A model generated the notes under the pieces. It did no database searches. It saw nothing but the letters and a program-made list of their open reading frames with translations, and was not told where the DNA came from. A DNA stretch of 64,000 nt, from contig NZ_FMAD01000006.1 in assembly GCF_900094595.1 (NCBI RefSeq), forward strand, positions 186,001-250,000, in the 5' to 3' direction. Positions 1-8,740 of the stretch are shown here, one piece after another. A program made the position numbers and the translations under genes. How positions within the stretch are numbered: the stretch's first letter is position 1; each line of letters begins with the position of its first letter. The DNA is from Cupriavidus alkaliphilus (lineage in GTDB: Bacteria > Pseudomonadota > Gammaproteobacteria > Burkholderiales > Burkholderiaceae).

Positions 1-137
1 GTAAATGCCTGAAGCCACAGCCGGCAAAGGCCGGGCAGCATCCGGCATTCAACCAGTCCCGGACAAAATAAATCGGCGTGATTTATTCCTGATAATCAAT
101 AATGCACGCGTTATCCCCATTCAATGCACCAGAATAA

Positions 138-959
138 TCAAGCGCCGGCATCACGCCAATTCGGTGTATTCCCGCTGTGCTGTTTTTCGGGGGCATTCTC
201 GGAATGATTTGCGGAAGGCAGGCTGGCCAGCAGCCCTAGCAGCCGTGCCGCGGTTGGCGCCACGATCGCTGCCAGCGCCGCGGCCGTGGCTGCATCGCCA
301 TCGCGGGCGGCATGCTCGAGCCGCTGCGCCGTCAGCCGCAGCGCATGGCAGCCGACGTAGTGGGCAGAGGCCTTGAGCCGGTGCGCGACGCCCCGTAATG
401 TCTCCAGCTCAGGCCCGGCCTGGCGCAGTTGCGCCAGGTCATCGCGGGTCGAGCTCACCAGCGCCTCCAGCAGTTCCCTGGCAAATGCCGGATTGCCGAA
501 GGTCTGCGCGGCAATGGCCCCGGCGATGCCGGCAGCCTCGCGCGCGGACAGCGCCACGTAGTGCTGGCCGGCCAGCATGGCGAGCAACGTCGCTTCGGTG
601 ACCGGCGCGGGCAGAGTGGCCACGCCGGCGTCTGCGCCAGCCGTCGGCACCGCGCCCAGCGGCAACACCATGGCGCAGACCGCGCCGCGGGCGCGCCATG
701 CCTGCAGCGGGGATGGCACTCCGGCAGCGGCGCTCGCCATCACCAGGTCGACATCGGCGGCCATATCCGCCACCGGGGCGCTTACACCGATCTGCACCGC
801 GAAGCCGAGGTCACGCAGGATGCGCGCGGCATCCGCCAACCAGCCCGGGTCGCCGGCGGGGTCCAGCAACAGGGCCCTGGGGCGGGACTGCGCTTCGGCG
901 GCGTGCACGCTATCCCACCGCAATATGGTGGCGCCGCGCAAAATCGATGACATCGACAA
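138..959 (-). CDS. Hpt-domain phosphotransfer protein with degenerate receiver-like N-terminus
   Basis: A 273-residue cytoplasmic protein likely to act as the histidine phosphotransfer (Hpt) step of a phosphorelay. The C-terminal half carries the Hpt signature AHRLKASAHYVG, with the probable phospho-accepting His at residue 193. Residues 25-130 look like a receiver fold (LLLDPAGDP at the first strand) but lack a clear phospho-acceptor Asp and the conserved Lys, so this part is probably a pseudo-receiver. The gene begins inside the 3' end of the upstream response-regulator gene (50 bp overlap), so the two are co-transcribed and probably translationally coupled. BvgS/EvgS kinases normally end in an Hpt domain; the kinase encoded at 1892-3988 does not, and this protein probably supplies it. 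Partner assignment is inferred from position. Confidence 0.8.
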   Translation of the reverse strand: MSMSSILRGATILRWDSVHAAEAQSRPRALLLDPAGDPGWLADAARILRDLGFAVQIGVSAPVADMAADVDLVMASAAAGVPSPLQAWRARGAVCAMVLPLGAVPTAGADAGVATLPAPVTEATLLAMLAGQHYVALSAREAAGIAGAIAAQTFGNPAFARELLEALVSSTRDDLAQLRQAGPELETLRGVAHRLKASAHYVGCHALRLTAQRLEHAARDGDAATAAALAAIVAPTAARLLGLLASLPSANHSENAPEKQHSGNTPNWRDAGA

Positions 960-1554
960 TCGATTTTGCGCCCAGCTTTTCCATCACCCGGGTCTTGTGC
1001 GTGCTCACGGTCTTGTTGGAAATAAACAGTACCTGCCCGATTTCCTTGTTCGACATGCCCCGCGCCAGCATCTGCATGACCACCAGTTCCTTGTCCGACA
1101 GCGAGGCCAGGCGCTCGGCTTCGTCAGCCAGCCCGGATTTGCCGTGGTCGATCTCCGGCATCACCGTATAGCCCGCCAGTACCGACTCCGTGCACCGCAC
1201 GATTTCAGCCAGTTCCTGCGTCTTGCTGACAAAGCCGTGGGCGCCGGCATGGCGCGCGCGGGGTGCGAAGACGTTCTGGTCCTGGCCCGAGATGACCAGG
1301 ATGCGCACCGTGGGATGGCTGGCCTTGAGACGCGGAATCACGTCCAGCCCGTTGATCTTGGGAATATCCAGATCCAGGATGACCACGTCGGGCAGGTATT
1401 GCCGCACGATCTCGATGGCCGCCTGGCCATTGTCCGCCTCGAGCACGTGGGTGACGCCCAGCACCTGGGAAAAATGCGTCTTGAGTACGGCGCGCACGGG
1501 CGGGTGGTCATCGACGATCAGGATTGTGGTCAAACTGTACTCCGTTGCAAACAT
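910..1554 (-). CDS. NarL/FixJ-family response regulator (BvgA/EvgA-like)
   Basis: A two-domain DNA-binding regulator of 214 residues. The receiver domain has the acidic pair in ILIVDDHPPVRA, a phospho-acceptor Asp in VVILDLDIPKING and the conserved Lys in HGFVSKTQ. A LuxR-type HTH follows (LSDKELVVMQMLARGMSNKE, then TVSTHKTRVMEKL). The ATG at 1554 is preferred because it lies just before the first receiver strand and follows a GGGAAA sequence; a GTG at 1578 would add eight residues. It heads a two-gene unit with the Hpt gene and is divergent from the hybrid kinase. This gene order and the domain types match EvgA/BvgA systems. Target genes cannot be told from the sequence. Confidence 0.9.
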   Translation of the reverse strand: MFATEYSLTTILIVDDHPPVRAVLKTHFSQVLGVTHVLEADNGQAAIEIVRQYLPDVVILDLDIPKINGLDVIPRLKASHPTVRILVISGQDQNVFAPRARHAGAHGFVSKTQELAEIVRCTESVLAGYTVMPEIDHGKSGLADEAERLASLSDKELVVMQMLARGMSNKEIGQVLFISNKTVSTHKTRVMEKLGAKSIVDVIDFARRHHIAVG

Positions 1555-1578
1555 GGCGTTTCCCGCGCGAGCGGGCAC

Positions 1579-1891
1579 ATCATTGTGCTAAGCCTTTACG
1601 CCTTACGAAACCAGAAATTTCCGAGGCACGGGTGGTTTCTTCTGAAAGGCCGCGCTTGCCATAGCGGCGGCGCCGTTCATGTGATGCACCGCAAACGTGC
1701 TGGCATTGCAGTGCCTCCGTCATGCTTCCCATCGCGCCGCAAGCGGGCCCAGATTGTGTTCTATATGTGGCGCGGCCGACGGCAAAGTGCCCGCGATTTC
1801 GAAATTTCCGTATCAATTTCAGATTCGTCCTAATGAGTTGGCGGGCCCGGGCCCCTAGAGTGAAAACACTTCACCGACCTCGCCAACCCGC
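1579..1891. promoter_or_regulatory. Divergent intergenic region with a 10-bp repeat (GAAATTTCCG)
   Basis: This 313-bp region separates the response-regulator and kinase genes and should hold both promoters. The sequence GAAATTTCCG occurs twice in the same orientation, at 1614-1623 near the regulator gene and at 1801-1810 near the kinase gene. The core GAAATTTC is a perfect inverted repeat; the second copy is preceded by GATTTC. TTTC-containing inverted heptads are typical of BvgA binding sites, so these are candidate autoregulatory sites. Binding is inferred only. Confidence 0.4.
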
Positions 1892-3988
1892 TTGCCGTTC
1901 CGTCCGCTCTCTTCTGTTTCGCCACCCGTCACCACGCGCCTGCTTCGTGCCGCTGTCGATGCCACCCAACCCGCCCGGGCCCCGGCACGGACCAGCCGGA
2001 GCGCGCGTGCGCGGCGGCTCGGGTGCGCCATGGCCCTGGCCATCGGCCTGTCGCAGGGCGCGGTGACCGCAGCGCTGGCGGCAAGCGTGCCGGCATCTGT
2101 CCAGGCGCCGGCGCCGGATTCGCATGCGCAATGGCTGGGCTGGTCCACCGGCGTGCTCTGCGTCCTCACCCCATGCCTGCTGGCGTGGATCATCGCGCTG
2201 TACCGCGAGGTGCGCCGGCGCCGGGCCGCGGAAATTGCCCTGAAGGACCACGTCGCGATCCAGACCGCGTTGCTCGATGGCATTCCCCAGCCGGTCTATC
2301 TGCGCGATGCCCGGCTGCGGCTCGTCGCCTGCAACCGCAGCTATGAGGAACTGCTGGGCGCCACGCGCGGCACCCTGCTGGGGCAGCCGCTGGACGCCTT
2401 GCAGGCGTCACACCCCCTTGCCCTCGACCTCGCGGAACTGGCGCACGACTACCGCCAGGTCATCGACAACGGCGCGCCGCTGCGCGCGGACCGATGCCTG
2501 CGCCTGGGCGACCGCACCCTGCATGTGCTGAACTGGCTGACCCCGCTGCGCGGCGCCGACGGCACCGTCAAGGGCCTGGCCGGCGGCTGCGTCGACCTGA
2601 CCGAGCGCCACCAGATGCTGGCCGAGCTGGCCCAGGCCAAGACCGAGGCCGAAGCCGCCAACCGCGCCAAGTCCGCTTTCCTGGCGTCGGTCAGCCACGA
2701 GATCCGCACGCCGATGAATGCCATCACCGGGATGCTCGAGCTGACGCTGGCGCAAAGCCATCTGCCGCACGAGCAGCGGCTGCAGCTGGTCACCGCGCAC
2801 AAGTCGGCACTGGGGCTGCTGGCGCTGATCGATGACATCCTCGACCTGTCCAAGCTGGAGGCGGGCAAGTTCAGCATCCATCCGGCGCCCGCGTCGCTGT
2901 CAGCGCTGGTCGACGATACCCTGCTGATCTTCGGGCCCGTGGCCGCGCAAAAAGGCCTGCCCCTGACCAGCGGCGTCAGCGCCGCGCTGGCGCCGCTGCA
3001 TCAGGTCGACGCGCTGCGCCTGCGGCAGATCCTGGCCAACCTGGTGTCCAATGCGGTGCGCTTTACCGACCGCGGCACGGTCCACGTCCGCCTGGATGCG
3101 CAGGCGCCCTGCGACGGCGTCCAGCACGTCATGCTGACCGTTTCCGACACCGGCGTCGGCATTCCCCTCGAGGCCCAGGCCCGGCTGTTCCAGCCGTTCG
3201 AGCAGGCGCACGGCTGCGCGCGCACTCATGCCGGCGGCACCGGGCTGGGGCTGGCGATCTGCCGGCGCCTGGCCACGGCCATGGGCGGCCGCATCACGCT
3301 CACCAGCCAGCCGGGCCGGGGCACGCGCGTGGCGGTGTCGCTGCCGCTGGCCATCGCCAGCGCGCCGCAGCCGGCCGAAGCGGCCGAGCCGGCGCCGCCG
3401 TTGCCCATGGCCGGTTGCCCGCGGCGCAACGCCGGCATCCTGGTGATCGACGATCACGCCCCCAACCGCCTGTTGCTGCAACGCCAGCTGGAGCACCTGG
3501 GCCACCGCGTCAGCACGGCGCGCGATGGCCGCGAAGCCCTGGCCGCGCTGGACCGCGGCAGCTTCGATGTGATCGTGTGCGACTGCGCCATGCCGGTGAT
3601 GGACGGCCTGGCCTTCACGCGCGCGGTGCGAGCCCGCGACGACCCCCACCGCTGCGTCCCCATCGTAGGCTGCACCGCCAGTGCCGTGGCCGGCGACCAC
3701 GCCGCGGCCCTGGCCGCAGGCATGAACGCCGTGGTGGTCAAGCCGGTGGGCCTGCAGGCGCTCGATGCCGCCGTGGCGCAGGCCTGTGGCGGCCTGCCGC
3801 TGCCGCCCGGGGCGCCGGAGCCGGAACCCGCCGGCCCCGCCCACGGGCAAGACCCGGCGCCGCCCAGCGGCACGATGACCGGCGGCAACTCCCGCTGCGA
3901 TGCCGCGCCGGGCGCGCGGGCATCATGGTGCGCGGTCTGCCGCGCGATGAACGTGCAGTGCGACCGCATCGATCTGCCCGAGGACTGA
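1892..3988 (+). CDS. Hybrid sensor histidine kinase (PAS-HisKA-HATPase-REC), lacking a C-terminal Hpt
   Basis: A membrane hybrid kinase of up to 698 residues. In order it has a hydrophobic segment near residues 47-65, a short extracytoplasmic stretch, a second membrane segment (GVLCVLTPCLLAWIIALY, about 85-105), a PAS domain (about 125-240), a HisKA domain with H269 in SVSHEIRTPMNA, an HATPase domain (N box ILANLVSNAVRF, G1 DTGVGI, G2 GGTGLGLAI) and a receiver with D564 in VIVCDCAMPVMDG. The start is uncertain: the TTG at 1892 is the longest frame, an ATG at 2030 (residue 47) is just before the first hydrophobic segment, and neither has a good ribosome-binding site. Unlike BvgS/EvgS it has no periplasmic Venus-flytrap domains and no Hpt. 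The signal sensed is unknown. Confidence 0.88.
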   Translation: MPFRPLSSVSPPVTTRLLRAAVDATQPARAPARTSRSARARRLGCAMALAIGLSQGAVTAALAASVPASVQAPAPDSHAQWLGWSTGVLCVLTPCLLAWIIALYREVRRRRAAEIALKDHVAIQTALLDGIPQPVYLRDARLRLVACNRSYEELLGATRGTLLGQPLDALQASHPLALDLAELAHDYRQVIDNGAPLRADRCLRLGDRTLHVLNWLTPLRGADGTVKGLAGGCVDLTERHQMLAELAQAKTEAEAANRAKSAFLASVSHEIRTPMNAITGMLELTLAQSHLPHEQRLQLVTAHKSALGLLALIDDILDLSKLEAGKFSIHPAPASLSALVDDTLLIFGPVAAQKGLPLTSGVSAALAPLHQVDALRLRQILANLVSNAVRFTDRGTVHVRLDAQAPCDGVQHVMLTVSDTGVGIPLEAQARLFQPFEQAHGCARTHAGGTGLGLAICRRLATAMGGRITLTSQPGRGTRVAVSLPLAIASAPQPAEAAEPAPPLPMAGCPRRNAGILVIDDHAPNRLLLQRQLEHLGHRVSTARDGREALAALDRGSFDVIVCDCAMPVMDGLAFTRAVRARDDPHRCVPIVGCTASAVAGDHAAALAAGMNAVVVKPVGLQALDAAVAQACGGLPLPPGAPEPEPAGPAHGQDPAPPSGTMTGGNSRCDAAPGARASWCAVCRAMNVQCDRIDLPED

Positions 3989-3998
3989 CCGGCCCGCT

Positions 3999-4472
3999 TC
4001 AGGGCTCCATCGGCACCGCGCTGGTGCACTTGATCTCGTCCAGGCACACGCTCGACTTCACGCCGCTGACGCCGGGAATGCGCATCAGCGTATCCAGCAG
4101 GAAATCGGACAAAGACTTCAGGTCGCGCGCGACCACCTTCAGCACGTAGTCGATATCGCCGGTCACCGAGAAGCACTCCTGGATCTGCGCCAGTTCCGCC
4201 ACCAGCCGCTTGAAGTTGGAAAGGTCGCGGATATGTCCGCGCTCCATCGTCACGTGGATAAAGGCCACCACGCCGAAGCCCAGCGCCGCGGCATCCAGCC
4301 GTGCCTCGTAGCGCTTGACCAGCCCGGCTTCTTCCAGCCGGCGGTGGCGCCGCAAGGTCTGCGCCGGCGACAGCGCGATAGCCTCGGCCAGTTCCAGGTT
4401 GGATGCCCGCCCGTTCCCCTGCAGCACCCCGAGCAAGCGGCGATCGGTGCGGTCCAGCTCGATTGATTGCAC
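3999..4472 (-). CDS. Lrp/AsnC-family transcriptional regulator
   Basis: A 157-residue regulator with an N-terminal HTH (LLGVLQGNGRASNLELAEAI, then SPAQTLRRHRRLEEAGLV) and a C-terminal RAM/ligand-binding domain (GFGVVAFIHVTMERG, CFSVTGDIDYVLKVVARDLK). Length is normal for the family. It is divergent from the 4-hydroxyphenylpyruvate dioxygenase gene, so the likely job is control of tyrosine/aromatic amino acid catabolism and of its own promoter. Family members often respond to amino acids; the effector here is unproven. The 3' end is only 10 bp from the end of the convergent kinase gene. Confidence 0.92.
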   Translation of the reverse strand: MQSIELDRTDRRLLGVLQGNGRASNLELAEAIALSPAQTLRRHRRLEEAGLVKRYEARLDAAALGFGVVAFIHVTMERGHIRDLSNFKRLVAELAQIQECFSVTGDIDYVLKVVARDLKSLSDFLLDTLMRIPGVSGVKSSVCLDEIKCTSAVPMEP

Positions 4473-4709
4473 TTCGGTTTCCTCATCTCAAGTATTCAGG
4501 AAATCAAATTTCATAATCTAGGGTTTCCCTGCCTGTTTTACGAAATCCAATTTTGCCGCCCCGAATATACACTGCATCCCAAGCAAGCGCACCGCAAACC
4601 CGTGCCATCACGGGTCTGGTGCCGAGCCGGCTGGCCCCGGCGCGACTGCGCAAGCAAGTGCTGAAGCCACAATATTATTTCCCGCCCCTACGTTCTTACC
4701 GAGAAAGCC
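4473..4709. promoter_or_regulatory. Lrp-hpd divergent promoter region with two GAAATCnAATTT sites
   Basis: Two near-identical, nearly symmetric 13-mers lie in this 237-bp region: GAAATCAAATTTC at 4500-4512 (perfect GAAAT/ATTTC inverted repeat) and GAAATCCAATTTT at 4542-4554. Their starts are exactly 42 bp apart, about four helical turns, so both would face the same side of the DNA. AT-rich, phased sites are typical of Lrp/AsnC octamers. This is a candidate operator for the adjacent regulator. Confidence 0.5.
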
Positions 4710-5789
4710 ATGGCCGACCTGTTTGACAATCCGATGCAGCTGATGGGCTTCGAATTCGTGGAATTCGCCTCGCCCACCCCCAACCTGCTTGAGCCGCTGT
4801 TCGAGCAGATGGGCTTCACGCTGGTGGCAAAGCACCGCTCCAAGGACGTGGTGCTGTACCGCCAGGGCGAAGTGAACTTCATCGTCAACCGCGAGCCGCA
4901 CAGCCACGCCGCCTACTTTGCCGCCGAGCACGGCCCCAGCGCCTGCGGCATGGCTTTCCGCGTGAAGGATTCGCACAAGGCCTACGCCCGCGCTCTGGAG
5001 CTGGGCGCGCAGCCGGTGGAAATCCCGACCGGCCCGATGGAGCTGCGCCTGCCGGCAATCAAGGGCATCGGCGGCGCGCCGCTGTACCTGATCGACCGCT
5101 TCGAGGAAGGGAAGTCGATCTATGACATCGACTTCGAGTTCATCGAGGGCGTCGACCGCCACCCGGTCGGCCACGGCCTCAAGCTGATCGACCACCTGAC
5201 CCACAACGTCTACCGTGGCCGCATGGCCTATTGGGCCAATTTCTACGAAAAGCTGTTCAACTTCCGCGAAATTCGCTATTTCGACATCCAGGGCGAGTAC
5301 ACCGGCCTGGCCTCCAAGGCCATGACCGCGCCGGATGGTAAAATCCGCATTCCGCTGAACGAGGAATCGTCCAAGGGCGCCGGCCAGATCGAAGAGTTCC
5401 TGATGGCCTTCAACGGCGAAGGCATCCAGCACATCGCCTTCCTGACCGACAACCTGATCGAGGTCATCGACCGCCTGCAACTGGCCGGCGTGCCGCTGAT
5501 GACCGCGCCGAACGACTACTACTACGAGGCGCTCGACACCCGCCTGCCCGGCCACGGCCAGCCGGTCGAGCAACTGAAGTCGCGCGGCATCCTGCTGGAC
5601 GGCACCACCGAAGGCGGCAAGCCCCGTCTGCTGCTGCAGATCTTCTCCAAGACCGCGCTCGGCCCGGTGTTCTTCGAGTTCATCCAGCGCCAGGGCGACG
5701 AAGGCTTCGGCGAAGGCAACTTCAAGGCACTGTTCGAGTCGCTGGAACGCGACCAGATCGAACGCGGCACGCTCAAGGTCGAGGCCTGA
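4710..5789 (+). CDS. hpd: 4-hydroxyphenylpyruvate dioxygenase
   Basis: Fe(II)-dependent enzyme converting 4-hydroxyphenylpyruvate and O2 to homogentisate, the second step of tyrosine degradation. The 359-residue protein has the two-VOC-domain layout of bacterial HPPDs. The metal ligands are visible as the His of LIDHLTHNV, the His of [11 protein letters not shown] and the Glu of [19 protein letters not shown]; the last stretch is characteristic of the family. The start ATG follows a GAGA sequence and gives the usual N-terminus for beta/gammaproteobacterial HPPD. It is divergent from an Lrp-type regulator and followed by an aromatic amino acid permease and an aminotransferase that would make its substrate. 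Homogentisate dioxygenase is not in the window. Confidence 0.95.
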   Translation: MADLFDNPMQLMGFEFVEFASPTPNLLEPLFEQMGFTLVAKHRSKDVVLYRQGEVNFIVNREPHSHAAYFAAEHGPSACGMAFRVKDSHKAYARALELGAQPVEIPTGPMELRLPAIKGIGGAPLYLIDRFEEGKSIYDIDFEFIEGVDRHPVGHGLKLIDHLTHNVYRGRMAYWANFYEKLFNFREIRYFDIQGEYTGLASKAMTAPDGKIRIPLNEESSKGAGQIEEFLMAFNGEGIQHIAFLTDNLIEVIDRLQLAGVPLMTAPNDYYYEALDTRLPGHGQPVEQLKSRGILLDGTTEGGKPRLLLQIFSKTALGPVFFEFIQRQGDEGFGEGNFKALFESLERDQIERGTLKVEA

Positions 5790-5971
5790 CCGGCATCGGC
5801 CTTTCCTGACCGGCCGCCTTCGTCGGCGCGCCGGTCCGGCAACGCGCACGCCCCGCGCGGCAGACACCCTGCCGCGCGCGCGGCGACGACCCCCAGGCCC
5901 AAGCGTCCGACTCCGACAAAAGCCAGAGACGCGGGCCCGCATTCCATGAGAATGGGTAGAGGAAACACTGC

Positions 5972-7366
5972 ATGCATTCCAGCAACAACGACGGCTCGCT
6001 CAAGCGCGGGCTGAAGAACCGTCACATCCAGCTGATCGCGCTGGGCGGCGCCATCGGCACCGGACTTTTCCTGGGCATCGCCCAGACCATCAAGATGGCG
6101 GGGCCCTCGGTCCTGCTGGGCTATGCCATCGCCGGCATCGTCGCCTTCTTCATCATGCGCCAGCTCGGCGAGATGGTGGTGGACGAGCCCGTCGCCGGCT
6201 CGTTCAGCTACTTCGCCGACAAGTACTGCGGCCACTTCGCCGGCTTCCTGTCGGGGTGGAACTACTGGGTGCTGTACATCCTGGTGAGCATGGCGGAACT
6301 CTCCGCCGTCGGCATCTACGTGCAGTACTGGTGGCCGGAGATTCCCACCTGGGTCTCGGCGCTGGCGTTCTTCGTCATCATCAACGCGATCAACCTGGCG
6401 AGCGTGAAGTCCTTCGGCGAGATGGAATTCTGGTTCTCGATCATCAAGGTCGCGGCGATCATCGGCATGATCGGCTTCGGCGGCTACCTGCTGCTGTCCG
6501 GCAACGCCGGCCCGCAGGCCAGCGTGGCCAACCTGTGGCAGCACGGCGGCTTCTTCCCCAACGGCATGGGCGGCCTGGTGATGGCCATGGCGGTGATCAT
6601 GTTCTCGTTCGGCGGCCTGGAGCTGGTGGGCATCACCGCGGCCGAGGCGGACTCGCCCGAGAAAACCATTCCCAAGGCCACCAACCAGGTGATCTACCGC
6701 ATCCTGATCTTCTACGTGGGCGCGCTGGCAGTGCTGCTGTCGCTGTACCCGTGGGAGAACGTGGTCACCGGCGGCAGCCCGTTCGTGCTGATCTTCCACG
6801 CGCTGAACAGCAACTGGGTCGCCAACGTGCTCAACGTGGTGGTGCTGACCGCGGCGCTGTCGGTCTACAACAGCGGCGTGTACTGCAACAGCCGCATGCT
6901 GTACGGCCTGGCCAAACAGGGCAACGCGCCCAAGGCACTGCTCAAGGTCAACCAGCGCGGTATCCCGCTGACGGCACTGGCGTTTTCGGCCGTGGCCACC
7001 GCGGCCTGCGTGGTGATCAACTACTTCATGCCGGGCAAGGCATTCGAGATGCTGATGGGGCTGGTGGTGTCGGCGCTGATCATCAACTGGGCCATGATCA
7101 GCCTGATCCACCTGAAGTTCCGCGCCGACAAGCGCAAGGCCGGCCAGGCCACGGCGTTCCAGAGCTGGGGCTATCCGCTGACCAACTACCTGTGCCTGGT
7201 GTTCCTGGCCGGCATCCTGGTGGTGATGTACCTGACCGAAGGCCTGCGCCTCTCGGTGTACCTGATCCCGGTGTGGCTGGTGGTGCTCGGCGTAAGCTAT
7301 CTGGTGCGCCAGAAGAAGGCCGGCGCCGCGCTGCAAGCCGGCGTGGCCGCGCAGCAGCTGCGCTGA
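5972..7366 (+). CDS. Amino acid permease, AroP/PheP-like (APC superfamily)
   Basis: A 464-residue inner-membrane permease with about 12 hydrophobic segments. The N-terminal signature RGLKNRHIQLIALGGAIGTG is the classic amino acid transporter (AAT) family motif, and the sequence most resembles aromatic amino acid importers (AroP/PheP). A strong AGAGGAAA ribosome-binding site sits 7 bp before the ATG. Position between hpd and an aromatic aminotransferase supports uptake of tyrosine/phenylalanine, though specificity is inferred. A large hairpin follows the stop codon. Confidence 0.9.
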   Translation: MHSSNNDGSLKRGLKNRHIQLIALGGAIGTGLFLGIAQTIKMAGPSVLLGYAIAGIVAFFIMRQLGEMVVDEPVAGSFSYFADKYCGHFAGFLSGWNYWVLYILVSMAELSAVGIYVQYWWPEIPTWVSALAFFVIINAINLASVKSFGEMEFWFSIIKVAAIIGMIGFGGYLLLSGNAGPQASVANLWQHGGFFPNGMGGLVMAMAVIMFSFGGLELVGITAAEADSPEKTIPKATNQVIYRILIFYVGALAVLLSLYPWENVVTGGSPFVLIFHALNSNWVANVLNVVVLTAALSVYNSGVYCNSRMLYGLAKQGNAPKALLKVNQRGIPLTALAFSAVATAACVVINYFMPGKAFEMLMGLVVSALIINWAMISLIHLKFRADKRKAGQATAFQSWGYPLTNYLCLVFLAGILVVMYLTEGLRLSVYLIPVWLVVLGVSYLVRQKKAGAALQAGVAAQQLR

Positions 7367-7373
7367 GCCGCCA

Positions 7374-7402
7374 GGCGGCGCCCGCAGGCCGCGGGCGCCG
7401 CC
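7374..7402 (+). terminator. Long GC hairpin after the permease gene
   Basis: GGCGGCGCCCGC and its perfect complement GCGGGCGCCGCC (12 bp each) flank a 5-nt loop, starting 7 bp after the permease stop. No T-tract follows (GGTTAAAATC), so it may stabilise the mRNA 3' end or reduce readthrough rather than act as a full intrinsic terminator. Confidence 0.45.
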
Positions 7403-7472
7403 GGTTAAAATCCCGGGCTGCGCGGCGTCTTGCGCCGCGGCAGCCGCCCCCGACCCAACTCCATCGCATCCC

Positions 7473-8669
7473 ATGTTCGCACACATCGAGGCCTTTCCCG
7501 GCGATCCGATCCTCTCGCTCAACGAGGACTTCCAGCGCGACCCGCGCACCGACAAGGTCAACCTGAGCATCGGCATCTACTTTGACGACGACGGCCGCCT
7601 GCCGGTGATGCAGGCCGTGGCGCAGGCCGAGGCCGCGCTGCTGGCCGACATGGGTCCGCGCCCGTACCTGCCGATGTCGGGCCTGGCGGCCTACCGCAAC
7701 GCCGTGCAGGCGCTGGTGTTCGGCGAGGACTCCCCGGCGCGCGCCGCCGGCCGCATCGCCACGCTGCAGACGCTGGGCGGCTCGGGCGCGCTGCGCGTGG
7801 GCGCCGATTTCCTCAAGCGCTACTACCCGCAGGCGCAGGTGTGGATCAGCGACCCCAGCTGGGAAAACCACCGCGTGGTGTTCGAGCGCGCCGGCTTCAC
7901 CGTCAATACCTACCCGTACTATGACGACGCCACCGGCGGCCTGAAGTTCGACGCCATGATCGACGCGCTGCGCGCGATCCCGGCCGGCAGCATCGTGCTG
8001 CTGCATGCCTGCTGCCACAACCCGACCGGCGTGGACCTGAACCAGGACCAGTGGCGCCAGCTGATCGCGCTGCTCAAGGCCAACCAGCTGCTGCCGTTCG
8101 TCGACATGGCCTACCAGGGCTTCGGCGCCGGCCTGGAAGACGACGCCTTCGCCATCCGCGAACTGGTGGCGCAGGACGTGCCCTGCCTGGTGGCCAACTC
8201 GTTCTCGAAGAACTTTTCGCTGTACGGCGAGCGCTGCGGCGGCCTGAGCGTGTTCTGCAACACCGCGGCCGAGGCATCGAACGTGCTGGGCCAGCTGACC
8301 GGCGCGGTGCGCGCCAACTACAGCAACCCGCCCACGCACGGCGCGCGCGTGGTGGCCAGGGTGCTGACCACGCCCGAACTGCGCCGGCTGTGGGAACAGG
8401 AACTGGCCGAGATGTGCAGCCGCATCGCGCGCATGCGCGAGGCCATCCACCACCACCTGCGCGACCATGTCAGCGGCGAGGCGCTGTCGCGCTACCTGAC
8501 CCAGCGCGGCATGTTCACCTACACCGGCCTTACCGCCGACCAGGCCGAAAGGCTGCGCGAGCAGCATGGCGTGTACCTGCTGCGCTCGGGCCGCATGTGC
8601 GTGGCCGGCCTGAACGAGCGCAATGTCGGCATCGTGGCCAAGGCCATCGGCAGCGTGCTGAAGGGCTGA
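7473..8669 (+). CDS. tyrB: Aromatic amino acid aminotransferase (TyrB-like, class I)
   Basis: PLP-dependent transaminase of 398 residues. It matches the aspartate/aromatic aminotransferase Ia subgroup: the N-terminus MFAHIEAFPGDPILSLNEDF, the HACCHNPTGVDL motif, and the PLP-binding Lys within SFSKNFSLYGERCGGL. It would convert tyrosine to 4-hydroxyphenylpyruvate (and phenylalanine to phenylpyruvate), feeding the dioxygenase upstream. TyrB and AspC are hard to separate by eye; the choice of TyrB leans on the aromatic context. The ribosome-binding site is weak. An intrinsic terminator follows 23 bp after the stop. Confidence 0.9.
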   Translation: MFAHIEAFPGDPILSLNEDFQRDPRTDKVNLSIGIYFDDDGRLPVMQAVAQAEAALLADMGPRPYLPMSGLAAYRNAVQALVFGEDSPARAAGRIATLQTLGGSGALRVGADFLKRYYPQAQVWISDPSWENHRVVFERAGFTVNTYPYYDDATGGLKFDAMIDALRAIPAGSIVLLHACCHNPTGVDLNQDQWRQLIALLKANQLLPFVDMAYQGFGAGLEDDAFAIRELVAQDVPCLVANSFSKNFSLYGERCGGLSVFCNTAAEASNVLGQLTGAVRANYSNPPTHGARVVARVLTTPELRRLWEQELAEMCSRIARMREAIHHHLRDHVSGEALSRYLTQRGMFTYTGLTADQAERLREQHGVYLLRSGRMCVAGLNERNVGIVAKAIGSVLKG

Positions 8670-8692
8670 ACCCGGCCTGCATAGGCTCATGG

Positions 8693-8715
8693 CGGCGCCT
8701 CCGGGCGCCGTTTTT
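8693..8715 (+). terminator. Intrinsic terminator after tyrB
   Basis: CGGCGCC and GGCGCCG form a 7-bp GC stem around a TCCG loop, immediately followed by TTTTT. This is a good rho-independent terminator for the plus strand and marks the end of the tyrosine block. Confidence 0.85.
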
Positions 8716-8740
8716 CGTTTGCGGCGCCAGGTTTCGCTGC

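Noticed and set aside
1..137. Possible gene end at the left edge
   Set aside because: No coding frame with family similarity could be seen; treated as intergenic downstream of the Hpt gene.
577..1833. Long plus-strand open frame of 418 codons
   Set aside because: It is antisense to the Hpt and response-regulator genes, has no family similarity, and its composition is that of a high-GC shadow frame.
5522..7576. Minus-strand open frame of 684 codons across hpd and the permease
   Set aside because: Rich in His/Gln/Arg/Asp in the manner of antisense frames in GC-rich DNA; both plus-strand genes are clear.
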